Positions 31,657 through 43,120 of a stretch of DNA of 64,000 nucleotides are shown here, piece after piece. A program made the position numbers and the translations under genes. This stretch comes from 40CM-2-70-7 sp035631315. GTDB lineage: Bacteria; Gemmatimonadota; Gemmatimonadetes; Gemmatimonadales; GWC2-71-9. Each line of letters begins with the position of its first letter. Positions within the stretch are counted from its first letter, which is position 1. Location of the stretch: assembly GCA_035631315.1 (NCBI GenBank), contig DASQIZ010000107.1, positions 106,240 through 170,239 on the forward strand, given 5' to 3'. The notes under the pieces were generated by a model. The model ran no database searches. It saw only the letters and a list, made by a program, of their open reading frames with translations, and was not told the DNA's origin.

Positions 31657-33285
31657 ATGACCGCCATTCCACTGACAATTGCACCCCACGCGGACGCCTC
31701 AACCCGAGGCGCGGCGAAGCACACCGCGCCCCGCATCGCCGCGATCGATATCGGGACCAACTCGATCCGGCTGGTGGTGGCGGAGGTACAGCCGGACGGC
31801 TCGTACCGGATCCTCGACGAAGATCGGGAAATGACGCGGCTGGGGCACGGCCTGTACGCCGAAGGGCGCATCGGTGAGGAACCGATGGCGCATTCGCTCC
31901 GCGTCCTCGGCCGCATGAAGGCGATCGTGGAGGGGTTCGGGGTCCACGAGCTCCGCACCATCGCCACCAGTGCCGTCCGCGAAGCGTCCAATGGACGCGA
32001 ATTCGTGCGCGAAGCCTGGAAGCGCTGCCGGGTCCGCGTCGACGTCGTGCCCCCCGAAGAGGAAGCACGCCTCGCCCTCCGTAGCGTCCGCCGGCACTAC
32101 GACATCGGGGATCGCCGGACCGCCATCGTCGACATCGGCGGCGGCTCGGCCGAAGTGGTGCTCGCGGTCGGAGGCCTGGTCGAGCTGGTTGTCTCCCTGC
32201 CCCTCGGCGCTGTCCGCCTCACCGAGCACTACGTCAAGTCAGATCCGCCGCGCGACAAGCACTGGAAGGCCCTCGAGCGCGGAATCGCCGGTGTCATCAA
32301 GGAAGGCCTGGGGAAGGTCCCCTTCGTAGCCGAAGTAATGATCGGCTCGGGAGGGACGTTCACAAACATGGTCGAGATGGTGCAGTGCGAGCGCGAAGGC
32401 AAGGCGGGAAGTCCCCGCGACTACCCGCTGGCGCGCGCCGAGGTGACCCGACTGCTCGATCGGCTGCGCGAGACGCCCCTCGCGGCACGCCGCGAAATCC
32501 CGGGCCTCAATCCCCAACGCGCGGACATCATTCTCGCCGGGGTCGCCGTTGTCGACCGCCTCGCCAGGCGGCTCGGGACCCAGCGGGTGCTGGTCAACGA
32601 CCGCGGCATTCGGGACGGTGTGCTCCTGGCGATGATCGACGAGCTCCCCGGCATGGCCCGCCCCCGCCGCGTGGCGCCTCCCGACCGGATGGACTCGGCC
32701 CGCCGGCTGGCCCGGCAGTGCCGCTCCAACGAGCGCCATTGCGAGCGCGTAGCGGCCCTCGCGGTGCAGCTGTTCGACTCGCTGCGCCGGCCCTTTGATC
32801 TGCCGCAGGAGGGCCGGGAGATCCTGCTGGCGGGCGCCCTGCTCCACGACATCGGCTACCTGATCAACCATGAGCGCCACCACAAGCACGCGTACCACCT
32901 GATTATGCACGGCGATCTTCCGGGCTTCTCGGCGCGCGAAGTGGAGCTCATTGCGAACGTGGCGCGCTACCACCGTCGCGCCGCACCGAAGAAGGCCCAC
33001 GCCAACTTCGAGCGCCTCAGCAAAGACGAGCGTCGGCTCATCCGCCGGCTGTCCGGCATCCTCCGCATCGCGGACGGCATGGACCGGACGCATGGCGGCG
33101 TGATCAAGACCGTGCGGGCCCGCACCGACCGGAAGAAAGTCCGGATCTCGGTGACCGCGTCGCGCAATCCGTCGATCGAGCTCGATGATGCCCGGCGCAA
33201 GAGCTCGCTGTTCGAAAAGGCTTTCAACCGCTCGCTCGTGTTTTCGATCCCGCGAGCCCGCAGTAGCGCCAGGAGAGGTAAATGA
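31657..33285 (+). CDS. ppx: Ppx/GppA exopolyphosphatase with C-terminal HD domain
   Basis: The 542-residue protein has the actin-like phosphate loops AIDIGTNSIRLVVAEV (about residue 30) and IVDIGGGSAEVVLAV. Family segments TSAVREASNGREF and GSGGTFTNM follow. The C-terminal part is an HD-type domain (HCERVAALAVQLFD, LLHDIGYLINHERHHKH). Such proteins remove terminal phosphate from polyphosphate or hydrolyse pppGpp. ATG 31657 lies after a short spacer. A CTTTGTAACAAAG inverted repeat is about 60 bases upstream. The stop overlaps ppk as ATGA, so synthesis and breakdown of polyphosphate are co-transcribed. Confidence 0.9.
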   Translation: MTAIPLTIAPHADASTRGAAKHTAPRIAAIDIGTNSIRLVVAEVQPDGSYRILDEDREMTRLGHGLYAEGRIGEEPMAHSLRVLGRMKAIVEGFGVHELRTIATSAVREASNGREFVREAWKRCRVRVDVVPPEEEARLALRSVRRHYDIGDRRTAIVDIGGGSAEVVLAVGGLVELVVSLPLGAVRLTEHYVKSDPPRDKHWKALERGIAGVIKEGLGKVPFVAEVMIGSGGTFTNMVEMVQCEREGKAGSPRDYPLARAEVTRLLDRLRETPLAARREIPGLNPQRADIILAGVAVVDRLARRLGTQRVLVNDRGIRDGVLLAMIDELPGMARPRRVAPPDRMDSARRLARQCRSNERHCERVAALAVQLFDSLRRPFDLPQEGREILLAGALLHDIGYLINHERHHKHAYHLIMHGDLPGFSAREVELIANVARYHRRAAPKKAHANFERLSKDERRLIRRLSGILRIADGMDRTHGGVIKTVRARTDRKKVRISVTASRNPSIELDDARRKSSLFEKAFNRSLVFSIPRARSSARRGK

Positions 33286-35471
33286 CTGACCGCGCCCCCG
33301 CCGCGTACCCCGCCGACCACTATATCAACCGCGAGCTTTCGTGGCTCGAGTTCAACGGCCGGGTACTGGAAGAGGCGGCCGACCCGACCAATCCGTGGCT
33401 CGAGCGGCTCAAGTTCGTGTCGATCTTCAGCTCGAACCTGGACGAGTTCTTCGAGATCCGGGTGTCGGGGCTGCAGCAGCAGGTCTACGCCGGTGTCGAA
33501 CCGCAGGACTTCGGGGCGGACGGCATGGCGCCCGCGGATCAGCTCGCCGCCATCGAGAAGCGGACGCACGAACTGGTCGCGAGTCAGTATGCGGTCCTCT
33601 CCGGGGAGCTGTTCCGCGGCCTCGCCGACGTGGGGATAGAGCGGGTCCGCTGGGCCGACCTGACCCCCGCCGAGCGCCGCCAGGCAATCGGGTATTTCCG
33701 GGCCAGCGTGTTTCCGGTGCTGACGCCCCTGGCCATCGACCCCGGCCATCCGTTCCCGCACGTCCACAACAAGAGCTTGAACATCGCACTCCTGGTGGAG
33801 CGCAAGAACGGCGGCCTGCCGCGCCGTCACTTCGCCGTGGTGCAGGTGCCCGCGGTGCTCGACCGCGTGATGGTCGTCTCCCGGGCCGAGAAGAAAGTCC
33901 GCTTCATCCTGCTCGAGGACGTCATCGCCGAGCACCTGGGTGAGCTGTTCGGTCATCTGAAGGTCGTGAACCACACCGTCTTCCGGGTCACCCGCAACAC
34001 GGACCTGTCGATTCAGGAAGACGACGCCGAAGACTTGCTCGAGACCATCGAAGAGAGCCTGCGCCAGCGCATGCGTTCCGACCCGGTGAGACTCGAAATC
34101 TCCGCCGACGCCGCGGACCTCTTCGTCGACATGCTCACCGAAGCCCACGACCTGGAGCCACGGGACGTGTACCGGGTGGACGGGCCGGTGGACCTGACTG
34201 CCTTGATGGCGCTGTACCGCCTGGAGGGATTTGGAAGCGCGAAGGATGAGCCCCTCGTCCCCCGGGTCCCCCCTCCCTTCGCGACGGCGGCGGACGACCT
34301 GTTCCAGGTAGTACGGACTCGGGATGTCCTGGTCCACCTGCCCTACGAGTCGTTCAACTGCGTCGTGGACTTCATCAACCAGGCGGCGGACGATCCTCAG
34401 GTTCTGGCCATCAAGCAGACTCTGTACCGCACGTCAGGCGGGAGCCCGATCATCGCGGCGCTCGCGCGGGCGGCGCAGAACGGCAAGCAGGTCACGGCAC
34501 TGGTGGAGCTGAAGGCGCGCGCGGACGAGCAAGCCAACATCGCCTGGGCCCGGATGCTCGAGCAGGCCGGCGTCCACGTGGTGTACGGCATCGTGGGGCT
34601 GAAGACGCACTGCAAGGCGGCGCTGGTCGTGCGTCGTGAGGCGGAAGGCATCCGCCGCTACGTGCACCTCTCGACCGGGAACTACAACCCGGCCACCGCC
34701 CGGCTCTATACCGACCTCGGGCTCTTTACCGCCGACCCGGATTTCGGCGAGGACGTGAGCGCGCTCTTCAACCTTCTGACCGGGTATGCCGAGGGCTACG
34801 AGTGGAAGAAGCTGCTGGTCGCGCCGATCGATCTCCGCGAGCGCATCATCAGCCTGATCGAGCGCGAAGAGCAGCATGCCAAAGCGGGCCGGCCCGCACG
34901 GATCATCGTGAAGATGAACGCGCTGGTGGAATCCTCGGTGATCGACGCGCTGTACCGGGCGTCCACGGCTGGCGTGCAGATCGACATGGTGATCCGCGGC
35001 ATCTGCTGTTTGAAGCCCGGCCTGCCGGGTGTTTCAGAGCGCATCCGGGTCACCAGTATTGTGGATAAATTCCTGGAGCACAGCCGCATCTTCTATTTCG
35101 AGAATGGCGGCGCCCCCGACGTCTGGCTCGCCAGCGCAGACTGGATGCCCCGGAATTTCTGGCGTCGCATCGAGACCGTCTTCCCGGTGCAGGACGACAA
35201 CCTCAAGCTCCGCATTGTCAACGACATCCTGCGTCTGGTGCTTGCGGACACCGTGAAAGCGCGTGAACTGCAAGCTGATGGGACCTACCGTCGCCGCGCT
35301 CCGGCGAATGGGGAAGCTCCAGTACGTTCACAAGTTGCGTTGCAGCTCCTGGCCCGCGAAGCCTCGCGTGACAAGAAGGCCGACACTCGTCCCAAGCTGG
35401 TTCCGGTGGTGCGTCGACGCCCCGACACTGATCCCACTCCGGGTTCGGGACGGGCCCGCACCCGACGCTGA
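33282..35471 (+). CDS. ppk1: polyphosphate kinase 1
   Basis: PPK1 makes polyphosphate from ATP reversibly at the membrane. The 729-residue protein opens with NRELSWLEFNGRVLEEA. It has the catalytic HKD-like segment with the phospho-histidine in VHLSTGNYNPATARLYTDLG, GLKTHCKAALVVRRE, and the second histidine in FLEHSRIFYF, followed by DWMPRNFWRRIE. All landmark residues are present. The last 60 residues are basic and Arg/Lys/Pro-rich, beyond the normal C-terminal domain. The overlap with ppx indicates coupled translation. Confidence 0.97.
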   Translation: MTDRAPAAYPADHYINRELSWLEFNGRVLEEAADPTNPWLERLKFVSIFSSNLDEFFEIRVSGLQQQVYAGVEPQDFGADGMAPADQLAAIEKRTHELVASQYAVLSGELFRGLADVGIERVRWADLTPAERRQAIGYFRASVFPVLTPLAIDPGHPFPHVHNKSLNIALLVERKNGGLPRRHFAVVQVPAVLDRVMVVSRAEKKVRFILLEDVIAEHLGELFGHLKVVNHTVFRVTRNTDLSIQEDDAEDLLETIEESLRQRMRSDPVRLEISADAADLFVDMLTEAHDLEPRDVYRVDGPVDLTALMALYRLEGFGSAKDEPLVPRVPPPFATAADDLFQVVRTRDVLVHLPYESFNCVVDFINQAADDPQVLAIKQTLYRTSGGSPIIAALARAAQNGKQVTALVELKARADEQANIAWARMLEQAGVHVVYGIVGLKTHCKAALVVRREAEGIRRYVHLSTGNYNPATARLYTDLGLFTADPDFGEDVSALFNLLTGYAEGYEWKKLLVAPIDLRERIISLIEREEQHAKAGRPARIIVKMNALVESSVIDALYRASTAGVQIDMVIRGICCLKPGLPGVSERIRVTSIVDKFLEHSRIFYFENGGAPDVWLASADWMPRNFWRRIETVFPVQDDNLKLRIVNDILRLVLADTVKARELQADGTYRRRAPANGEAPVRSQVALQLLAREASRDKKADTRPKLVPVVRRRPDTDPTPGSGRARTRR

Positions 35472-35529
35472 CAGCACTCTCGGCAAAACGCTTCTAGCCG
35501 ACCTCCCGTTCGGGGGACAGATTCTCCGT

Positions 35530-35757
35530 ATGCTCAACGACACCACCGAAGACCGACGGCACTGGCTCGTCGACCGCCGCCGCCGCAAGAATCGCCGGGT
35601 GAAAGCCGAGCGTCGTACCGGCGAGCGCCGCAAGGAGTCGCGCGACGTGATCATCGACCGGCGGGCTGGTCGCGTTTCGGAGCGCCGGTCAGGCGTCCAT
35701 CGCCGGGTGGTGAAGAGTGAGCGTCGGAGCGGCGCCGAACGCCGCGATCGGCCCTAG
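35530..35757 (+). CDS. small arginine-rich protein next to ppk1
   Basis: The 75-residue protein has 25 arginines and four lysines against about 13 acidic residues. RR pairs recur throughout, mostly as DRR or (A/G/S)ERR: DRRHW, DRRRR, AERR, GERR, DRRAG, SERRSG, HRR, SERRSG, AERR. It has no hydrophobic core and is probably disordered. I recognise no defined family, although RRSG/DRR-rich tails exist in many bacteria. It lies 58 bases after ppk1 and 27 before the CHAD gene. Since CHAD domains bind polyphosphate and arginine-rich chains bind polyanions, binding polyphosphate or nucleic acid is a reasonable hypothesis. Confidence 0.6.
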   Translation: MLNDTTEDRRHWLVDRRRRKNRRVKAERRTGERRKESRDVIIDRRAGRVSERRSGVHRRVVKSERRSGAERRDRP

Positions 35758-35784
35758 ACGGCCCAACCCAGAAAAAATTCCTTA

Positions 35785-36837
35785 GTGACTGCTTTTCCCC
35801 GCGACCTCCCGGGCATGCCCACCTGGGATGGCGTGAGCGAATTGGCTCGTGTCTACCTCGACGACGCCCGTCGCGCCGCGCCTGGTATTGGGGCCCGTCC
35901 CGACCCGGATGCGCTGCATGACTTCCGGGTTGCCCTCCGCCGGCTTCGCGGGCTACTCCGTGCCTATGGCGCGCCTGTGGGCCCTCGGATTCCGAAGCGG
36001 CTGCGTCGCCGCCTGTCTGCCGTCGCCGATTCGACCGCTGCCGGGCGCGACGCGGACGTGATGCTCGCATGGATCGCCGGCCAGATGAAGGGGCTAACGC
36101 GCTCGGAGCGGATCGGCGCCCGCTGGCTGGCGGAGCGGATCAAGACCCGCCGCGACGCCGACCCCGACGCTCGGCGGCTCCCGAATCGCTTCGATCGCCT
36201 GGACCGCCGTTTGCGGAAACGTCTGACCGCGGAGGCCCGCACCACCGGCGCGCCCGCCGGCCCGTCGTTTGCCGGCACCACGGCACGCCTGGTCACAGAT
36301 GCGGCGGTGGCGCTCACGGAATCACTTCGCGAGATCCGCTCACCCAACGACACCGAAGCTGCGCATGACGCGCGATTGGCCGGCAAGCGCCTGCGGTATC
36401 TCCTGGAGCCGGTGGCGGATGCAGCCGCCGGGGCCCCCGCCCTCATCGAACGCCTGCGGTCCCTGCAGGAGGTGCTCGGCGAATTCAACGAGTGCCAGGT
36501 GATCATGGAGGAGATCGGCGAGGCGGTGGAGTCCCTCGGGGCGTCGCGGGCCCGCGAGGCGCACGACCAGCAGGTGGAGGGGAAACCGCGGCCGCGGCTG
36601 AAACGTGGCCGTGAGGATTCGGGTCTTCTGGCGCTCGCCCGGCGCGCACGCGCCCGCCGCGACGACCTGTTCTTCCAGCTGCAACCACAGTGGTTGGGGG
36701 ATCGGGCGGCCGAGGTGATCCCGCTGGTTCGCGAGGGTGTCGCCACCCTGACGACCAGGCGGCCCGCACCCTACGTCATCGCCCCGCGCATTCGGCGGTA
36801 TCAGCGCCACCCCACGGTGCCCGCGGCCGGCGCTTAG
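35785..36837 (+). CDS. CHAD domain-containing protein
   Basis: Starting at GTG 35785, the 350-residue protein has the two-fold helical CHAD layout: ALHDFRVALRRLRGLLRAY near residue 35 and EAAHDARLAGKRLRYLLEPV near residue 190. The conserved histidines lie in basic helices, and the whole protein is Arg-rich. CHAD proteins localise to polyphosphate granules in several bacteria, through contacts with the basic helices. Its place after ppx, ppk1 and the Arg-rich gene fits that role. The 3' end overlaps the convergent UPF0104 gene by four bases. Confidence 0.9.
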   Translation: MTAFPRDLPGMPTWDGVSELARVYLDDARRAAPGIGARPDPDALHDFRVALRRLRGLLRAYGAPVGPRIPKRLRRRLSAVADSTAAGRDADVMLAWIAGQMKGLTRSERIGARWLAERIKTRRDADPDARRLPNRFDRLDRRLRKRLTAEARTTGAPAGPSFAGTTARLVTDAAVALTESLREIRSPNDTEAAHDARLAGKRLRYLLEPVADAAAGAPALIERLRSLQEVLGEFNECQVIMEEIGEAVESLGASRAREAHDQQVEGKPRPRLKRGREDSGLLALARRARARRDDLFFQLQPQWLGDRAAEVIPLVREGVATLTTRRPAPYVIAPRIRRYQRHPTVPAAGA

Positions 36838-37715
36838 GCCGGCGGGGCGGCATTGGGCGCGGCCCGGGTCCTCGCCCCATCGAGCAGCCCGCCCGGCAGG
36901 CTTTCCCGCAGCAGCAGCACCGCGCCGGCCAGCGCGCCGACGACCAGCGAGTACGCCCGCCACGCCACCAGGAGCACCGCGAGAGATCCGGGTGGCACCC
37001 GGCCATCGAACCCCACGACAAATCCCAGGTCCACCGCCCCAGCTCCGGCCGGGATCGGTGCCAGGAGCAACCCTGTCGTAAGCGCGAACGCCGCGACGGC
37101 GAGGTCCGGAAACTCGAGCCCGGGAACACGCGCCAGCAGGACCGGCAAGATGGCGGCGCGCGATACCAGCGAGACTCCAGAGAGCGCGACCACCGCGACC
37201 ATCACGGCGGGGGGATGCGAACGCATCCGCCGCCAGCTCTCCCGCAGGCAGGCCACGAGCCGGCGGGCCGTGCGTGGCCACACGTGATGCAGCACAACCA
37301 AGGATCCGCTGATGAGCAGCAGCGTGACTCCCAAGGCACCCCAGGCCGTCGGTGAACGGGTCAGATGCGACACGGCGCTCAAGAGCCCGGATGCGCGGGA
37401 TGCGAGCGTCAGCGCGATGGTCAGCCCCGAGAGAACGAAGATCAGGGTATCGGCCACCAGCTCCGACCCGAATGCCGCGATGGTGGCAGGCGGTGACGCA
37501 CCGGCCCGCGTGAATCCGAAATAACGCAGGGGCTCACCACCGACACGCGCCGGCGTCACCGCGGCCATCGCATCCCCGCACGTATTGATCACCAGCGCCT
37601 GGCGGATCGACACCGGCAAGAGCAAGCGACTGCGCAACGCGCGTGCGAGCACGTCGCACAGACAGAGCAGCAGGGCGCCGGCGTGCTGGTCGAGTCCGAT
37701 CGACAGGACATCCAT
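36834..37715 (-). CDS. UPF0104 / lysylphosphatidylglycerol-synthase-TM-type flippase-like protein
   Basis: The 293-residue protein has about seven to eight membrane segments and the UPF0104 pattern: INTCGDAMAAVTPARVGGEPLRYF (with the P-x-R-x-G-E-x-x-R family motif), a middle RTARRLVACLRESW loop, and a C-terminal TTGLLLAPIPAGAGAVDLGF segment containing the P-x-P-x-G-x-G motif. Relatives act in lipid or glycolipid flipping or in dolichol-linked transfer. ATG 37715 overlaps the upstream stop as TAATG. It is the last gene of the nine-gene operon, suggesting that the operon product is lipid-linked. Confidence 0.82.
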   Translation of the reverse strand: MDVLSIGLDQHAGALLLCLCDVLARALRSRLLLPVSIRQALVINTCGDAMAAVTPARVGGEPLRYFGFTRAGASPPATIAAFGSELVADTLIFVLSGLTIALTLASRASGLLSAVSHLTRSPTAWGALGVTLLLISGSLVVLHHVWPRTARRLVACLRESWRRMRSHPPAVMVAVVALSGVSLVSRAAILPVLLARVPGLEFPDLAVAAFALTTGLLLAPIPAGAGAVDLGFVVGFDGRVPPGSLAVLLVAWRAYSLVVGALAGAVLLLRESLPGGLLDGARTRAAPNAAPPA

Positions 37716-38656
37716 TACGCCGCCCTCGCCGGCTGCACGTAGATCGTCGGCTGCACGAACTCCACCTCCAGCACCTCGCCACCGGTCTCCGGCAGGAACC
37801 TCGGCACCACCAGCCATTGCACGCCGACGCTCAGCAGCAGCCCCGCCAGCGAATCGACCGCGAAGTGATTCTGGGTGTAGATGGTCGCCCCGAGCACGCC
37901 GAGGGTGATCACGATGCCGGCGATGCCGAGGCGCCAGTGCCCCAACCGCCAGAGGATCCAGGTCAACGTGACGGATCCCGCCACATGCGAGCTGGGGAAC
38001 GCCGTGCCCAGAGAATCTCCGGAATTCTGAATCGCGTGGTTGATCTGGAACACCAGTCCGCCGCTCACGCTGTCCGGGAACGAGACGTGGAGAAAGCCGG
38101 GGCCGGTGGTCGGCCACAGTGCATAGATCGCAAAGCACGCCAGGTAGGCGGCCGCGATCCGGAGCACTCCTTCCCTGCGCATGGTACCCCGGGCGACGAT
38201 CAGCAACACCGGGACGGTCAGGAGGAGCGGGTAATACGAGAAGTAGAACAGGTGCATCATCTCGCTGAAGGCCCGCCCCGGCAGCGCCGCCAGCCAGGCC
38301 GTGTTGAGGTGCACGCCGAAGACCGACCGATCGAGCCAAACGAGCGCCCGGTCATCGATCAGGTTGTTGAGAAAGAGCCCGTGCACGTCAAGCTCCCGCC
38401 AGAACGCGCAGATCCACGCGAGCGGATAGAAATCGTAGAACCGGCGCAACCACAACTGACCGGGCGCCGGTGCCCGGGCGAGCAGCCAAGGGACGCCGAG
38501 GGCGATGCTGTGCACCACCACCAGCCAGCGCGCCGCCTCGTGTTGGGGAACGAGAGGCGCCCAGCGCCCGATCAGTATCAGGTTGTACGCCGCCAGGATC
38601 CAGTCGACAGTGCGGGGATGCCCCGACCGCGGCAGGATGCGGGCGGTGTCCGTCAT
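37715..38656 (-). CDS. Aur1/PAP2-like membrane protein (inositol phosphorylceramide synthase-like)
   Basis: The 313-residue protein has six or so membrane segments and PAP2-type catalytic motifs of the Aur1/IPC-synthase-like class: YALWPTTGPG, AFPSSHVAGS (with the catalytic His) and YTQNHFAVDSLAG (with the second His). This class transfers a phospho-head group between lipids or dephosphorylates lipid phosphates. The neighbouring sterol-desaturase-family gene, joined by ATGA, suggests a lipid with a hydroxylated chain. The actual head group is unknown. Confidence 0.8.
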   Translation of the reverse strand: MTDTARILPRSGHPRTVDWILAAYNLILIGRWAPLVPQHEAARWLVVVHSIALGVPWLLARAPAPGQLWLRRFYDFYPLAWICAFWRELDVHGLFLNNLIDDRALVWLDRSVFGVHLNTAWLAALPGRAFSEMMHLFYFSYYPLLLTVPVLLIVARGTMRREGVLRIAAAYLACFAIYALWPTTGPGFLHVSFPDSVSGGLVFQINHAIQNSGDSLGTAFPSSHVAGSVTLTWILWRLGHWRLGIAGIVITLGVLGATIYTQNHFAVDSLAGLLLSVGVQWLVVPRFLPETGGEVLEVEFVQPTIYVQPARAA

Positions 38657-39477
38657 CCTGCGTGGCCCGCCTTTTCGAGCGCGTCCGCAGGCGGGTGCTC
38701 GGGAACGAACGGGTACCGGTGCTGAACGAAGTAGGCGACCGGAAAATCTTCCGGGTACTGGCGGTCGGTGAGACCAAATGGTCCCGCCTTGAGCACCGAG
38801 CGATCGGGGAAATACGCCGTGCCGAAGAGCCAGTCCCAGAAAGCGAACTTGGTCGAGAAGTTCCGGCCCTGTGCTTCCGGAGTGGTCGCGTGGTGCCAGC
38901 GGTGCATCTCGGGGCCGTTGATCACGTACTGCAGACGGCCCAACCGGACGTCCAGGTTGGAGTGGATGAACATCCCCCAGATGGCCCCGATCGCCCCCTT
39001 GATCACGGCGACACTCGGCGCCGCGCCGAGGAGCACGATCGGCGCGAACTCGATCGTCTGATTGATGAAGATCTCGAGCGAGTGCGACCGCACGCCCGAC
39101 AGCCAGTCCACGTCCTTCACGGAGTGGTGGGCCTCATGGAGGCGCCACAGCCAGGGAGTGTGGTGCTGAAGCCGGTGGAAGAGATAGATGTAGAGATCGT
39201 GCGTGACCACGAAGAACGCGATCTGCAGCGCGATGGGCCAGCCGGACACGAGATGTAACCGGGACATGCCGGTCGCCCCGTCCATCCAGAGAATCAGCCG
39301 GCCGATCACGACGCCGAGCACATAGCTCTGCACGAATCCGTACAGGAGCAGGTCGTTCCAGAACCCTGCGCGGAGCCAGTGCTGCCCGGCATTGTAGGGG
39401 AACCGCCGCTCCAGGACCGAAAACCCGATCCCGGCGGCGACGACCGCGACGAGCGTCCACAGCTCGACCCCGTTCAT
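38653..39477 (-). CDS. sterol desaturase / fatty acid hydroxylase-family protein
   Basis: The 274-residue membrane protein has the histidine clusters of the superfamily: HDLYIYLFHRLQHH, HEAHHS and EMHRWHHA, which bind a di-iron centre. Four to five hydrophobic segments surround them. Members hydroxylate or desaturate sterols, carotenoids and sphingoid or fatty chains. ATG 39477 forms TAATG with the stop of the HAD-NeuB gene; frames extending to 39831 are read out of frame over that gene. The operon context points to lipid-chain hydroxylation. Confidence 0.87.
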   Translation of the reverse strand: MNGVELWTLVAVVAAGIGFSVLERRFPYNAGQHWLRAGFWNDLLLYGFVQSYVLGVVIGRLILWMDGATGMSRLHLVSGWPIALQIAFFVVTHDLYIYLFHRLQHHTPWLWRLHEAHHSVKDVDWLSGVRSHSLEIFINQTIEFAPIVLLGAAPSVAVIKGAIGAIWGMFIHSNLDVRLGRLQYVINGPEMHRWHHATTPEAQGRNFSTKFAFWDWLFGTAYFPDRSVLKAGPFGLTDRQYPEDFPVAYFVQHRYPFVPEHPPADALEKAGHAG

Positions 39478-40949
39478 TACCCGACCAGGGCCTGGCCCGC
39501 GGGACGCGACGGGGGCGTACCGCGCAACCGGCGCAGCGCACCCATCTCGCTCTCGTACACCCGCTTCACGCCGTCCCCGATCGACTCTTCGATGGCCCGG
39601 ACATCCCGCACAAGGCGCATGAATCCGCCGATCTCGACCGAGGCGGCCTGGTCGGAGCCCCAGAGCGAGCGGTCGAGGGTGATGTGCCGCTCCAGGAAGC
39701 TGGCGCCGAGCGCGACTGCCGCGTACGTCGTGGCGAGGCCGGTCTCGTGACCCGAGTATCCGATCGGGACACCCCGGTACCGCGATGCCAGCGTATCGAT
39801 CATCCGCAGGTTCAGCTCGCGCGGCGGGCACGGATACGTCGACGTCGCGTGAGCGAGGAGCAGCCGGTCGCGCCCGAGGACTTCAATGGCGGCGTCGATC
39901 TCATCCATCGTGGACATGCCGGTGGACAGCATCATCGGCTTGCCCGTCTTCCGGAGGTGCCGGAGGAGATCGAGGTTGGTCAGGGTCGCCGAAGCGATCT
40001 TGAAGAACGGCGGGTCGAACGCCGCGATGAAGTCCACCGCCTGTTCGTCCCAGCACGACGCCGTCCAGGCGATCCCACGGTCTCGGGCATACCGGTCGAG
40101 CTCGGCGTATTGCGCGAAGTTGAACTCCACCTTCTTCCGGTATTCGAAGTAGGTGATGCGTCCCCACGGCGTGTCGCGCTGGAGGTCCCGCTGCTCGGGA
40201 GGTACGCAGAGCTCCGGCGTCCGCTTCTGGAACTTCACGGCGTCGCACCCGGCCGCGACGGCGCCGTCGATCAGCTTCTTCGCGAGATCGAGTGACCCGT
40301 TGTGGTTGATGCCGATCTCGGCGAGGACATAGACGGGCTCCCCGTCCCCGATGGCCCGGTGGCCCACCGTCACCCAGCGGCGCGACGGTTCCGGGACCAG
40401 GCGGATGGCGGGACCGTCGCTATCGCTCGGCGCGATCCCGGCACTGCGCGCCGCCAGAATCGCCTCGGCCACATCGCGGAACGCCCCGCGACCACCGCCG
40501 CGACGCGCCACGAAGTGGACCGCCTGCCGGACCGAGGTCTCGGCATTCGCGGGTGCCGCCGAGAAGCCCACGGCCTGCAGGACCTCGAGGTCATTCACGT
40601 CGTCGCCGATGAAGCCGATCTCCTCGAGGGAGAGCCCGCGCTCGGCGGCGATCCCCTCGACCACGGTCCGCTTGTCGACGGCACCGTGGTGCATCTCGGT
40701 GATCCCCAGCTTCTTGGCCCGCTGTGCGACAATGGGTGAGTGCTCGCGGGTCACGATCCCCGTTTCGATGCCCGCATCCCGTAAGCGGGCGACTCCCATG
40801 CCGTCGCGCCGTGAGAACCGGAGCATGCCTTCGCCGTCGGGCGAGCAGTAGACGGAGCCATCCGTGAGCACGCCGTCGCAGTCCGTGAGCAGCAGCTTCA
40901 CGCCGGCGGCGCGGGCGATGAGCGTAGTGTCGAGTGGCAGAGCGGTCAT
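39477..40949 (-). CDS. HAD phosphatase - NeuB-like ulosonate synthase fusion, no SAF domain
   Basis: The 490-residue protein fuses two enzymes. Residues about 1-170 are a KdsC/NeuA-type HAD phosphatase (LLLTDCDGVLTDGSVY, GIVTRE, FIGDDVNDLEVL). Residues about 185-490 are a NeuB/SpsE-type PEP condensing enzyme (VLAEIGINHNGS, VKFQKRTPE, ATSTYPCPP, IGYSGHETGL, LERHITLDRS). The C-terminal antifreeze-like SAF domain, which covers the active site of the neighbouring subunit in NeuB, is missing: the chain ends with a short Pro/Arg tail. The fused phosphatase could dephosphorylate the 9-phosphate product or the substrate. ATG 40949 is preceded by GAGG. It belongs to the nine-gene operon. Confidence 0.9.
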   Translation of the reverse strand: MTALPLDTTLIARAAGVKLLLTDCDGVLTDGSVYCSPDGEGMLRFSRRDGMGVARLRDAGIETGIVTREHSPIVAQRAKKLGITEMHHGAVDKRTVVEGIAAERGLSLEEIGFIGDDVNDLEVLQAVGFSAAPANAETSVRQAVHFVARRGGGRGAFRDVAEAILAARSAGIAPSDSDGPAIRLVPEPSRRWVTVGHRAIGDGEPVYVLAEIGINHNGSLDLAKKLIDGAVAAGCDAVKFQKRTPELCVPPEQRDLQRDTPWGRITYFEYRKKVEFNFAQYAELDRYARDRGIAWTASCWDEQAVDFIAAFDPPFFKIASATLTNLDLLRHLRKTGKPMMLSTGMSTMDEIDAAIEVLGRDRLLLAHATSTYPCPPRELNLRMIDTLASRYRGVPIGYSGHETGLATTYAAVALGASFLERHITLDRSLWGSDQAASVEIGGFMRLVRDVRAIEESIGDGVKRVYESEMGALRRLRGTPPSRPAGQALVG

Positions 40950-40960
40950 CGTGTGGGTCC

Positions 40961-43112
<2,152 letters not shown>

Positions 43113-43120
<8 letters not shown>

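Noticed and set aside
38653..39831. Longer sterol desaturase protein with 118 extra residues
   Set aside because: The extra part is an out-of-frame reading of the HAD-NeuB gene; TAATG coupling supports the start at 39477.
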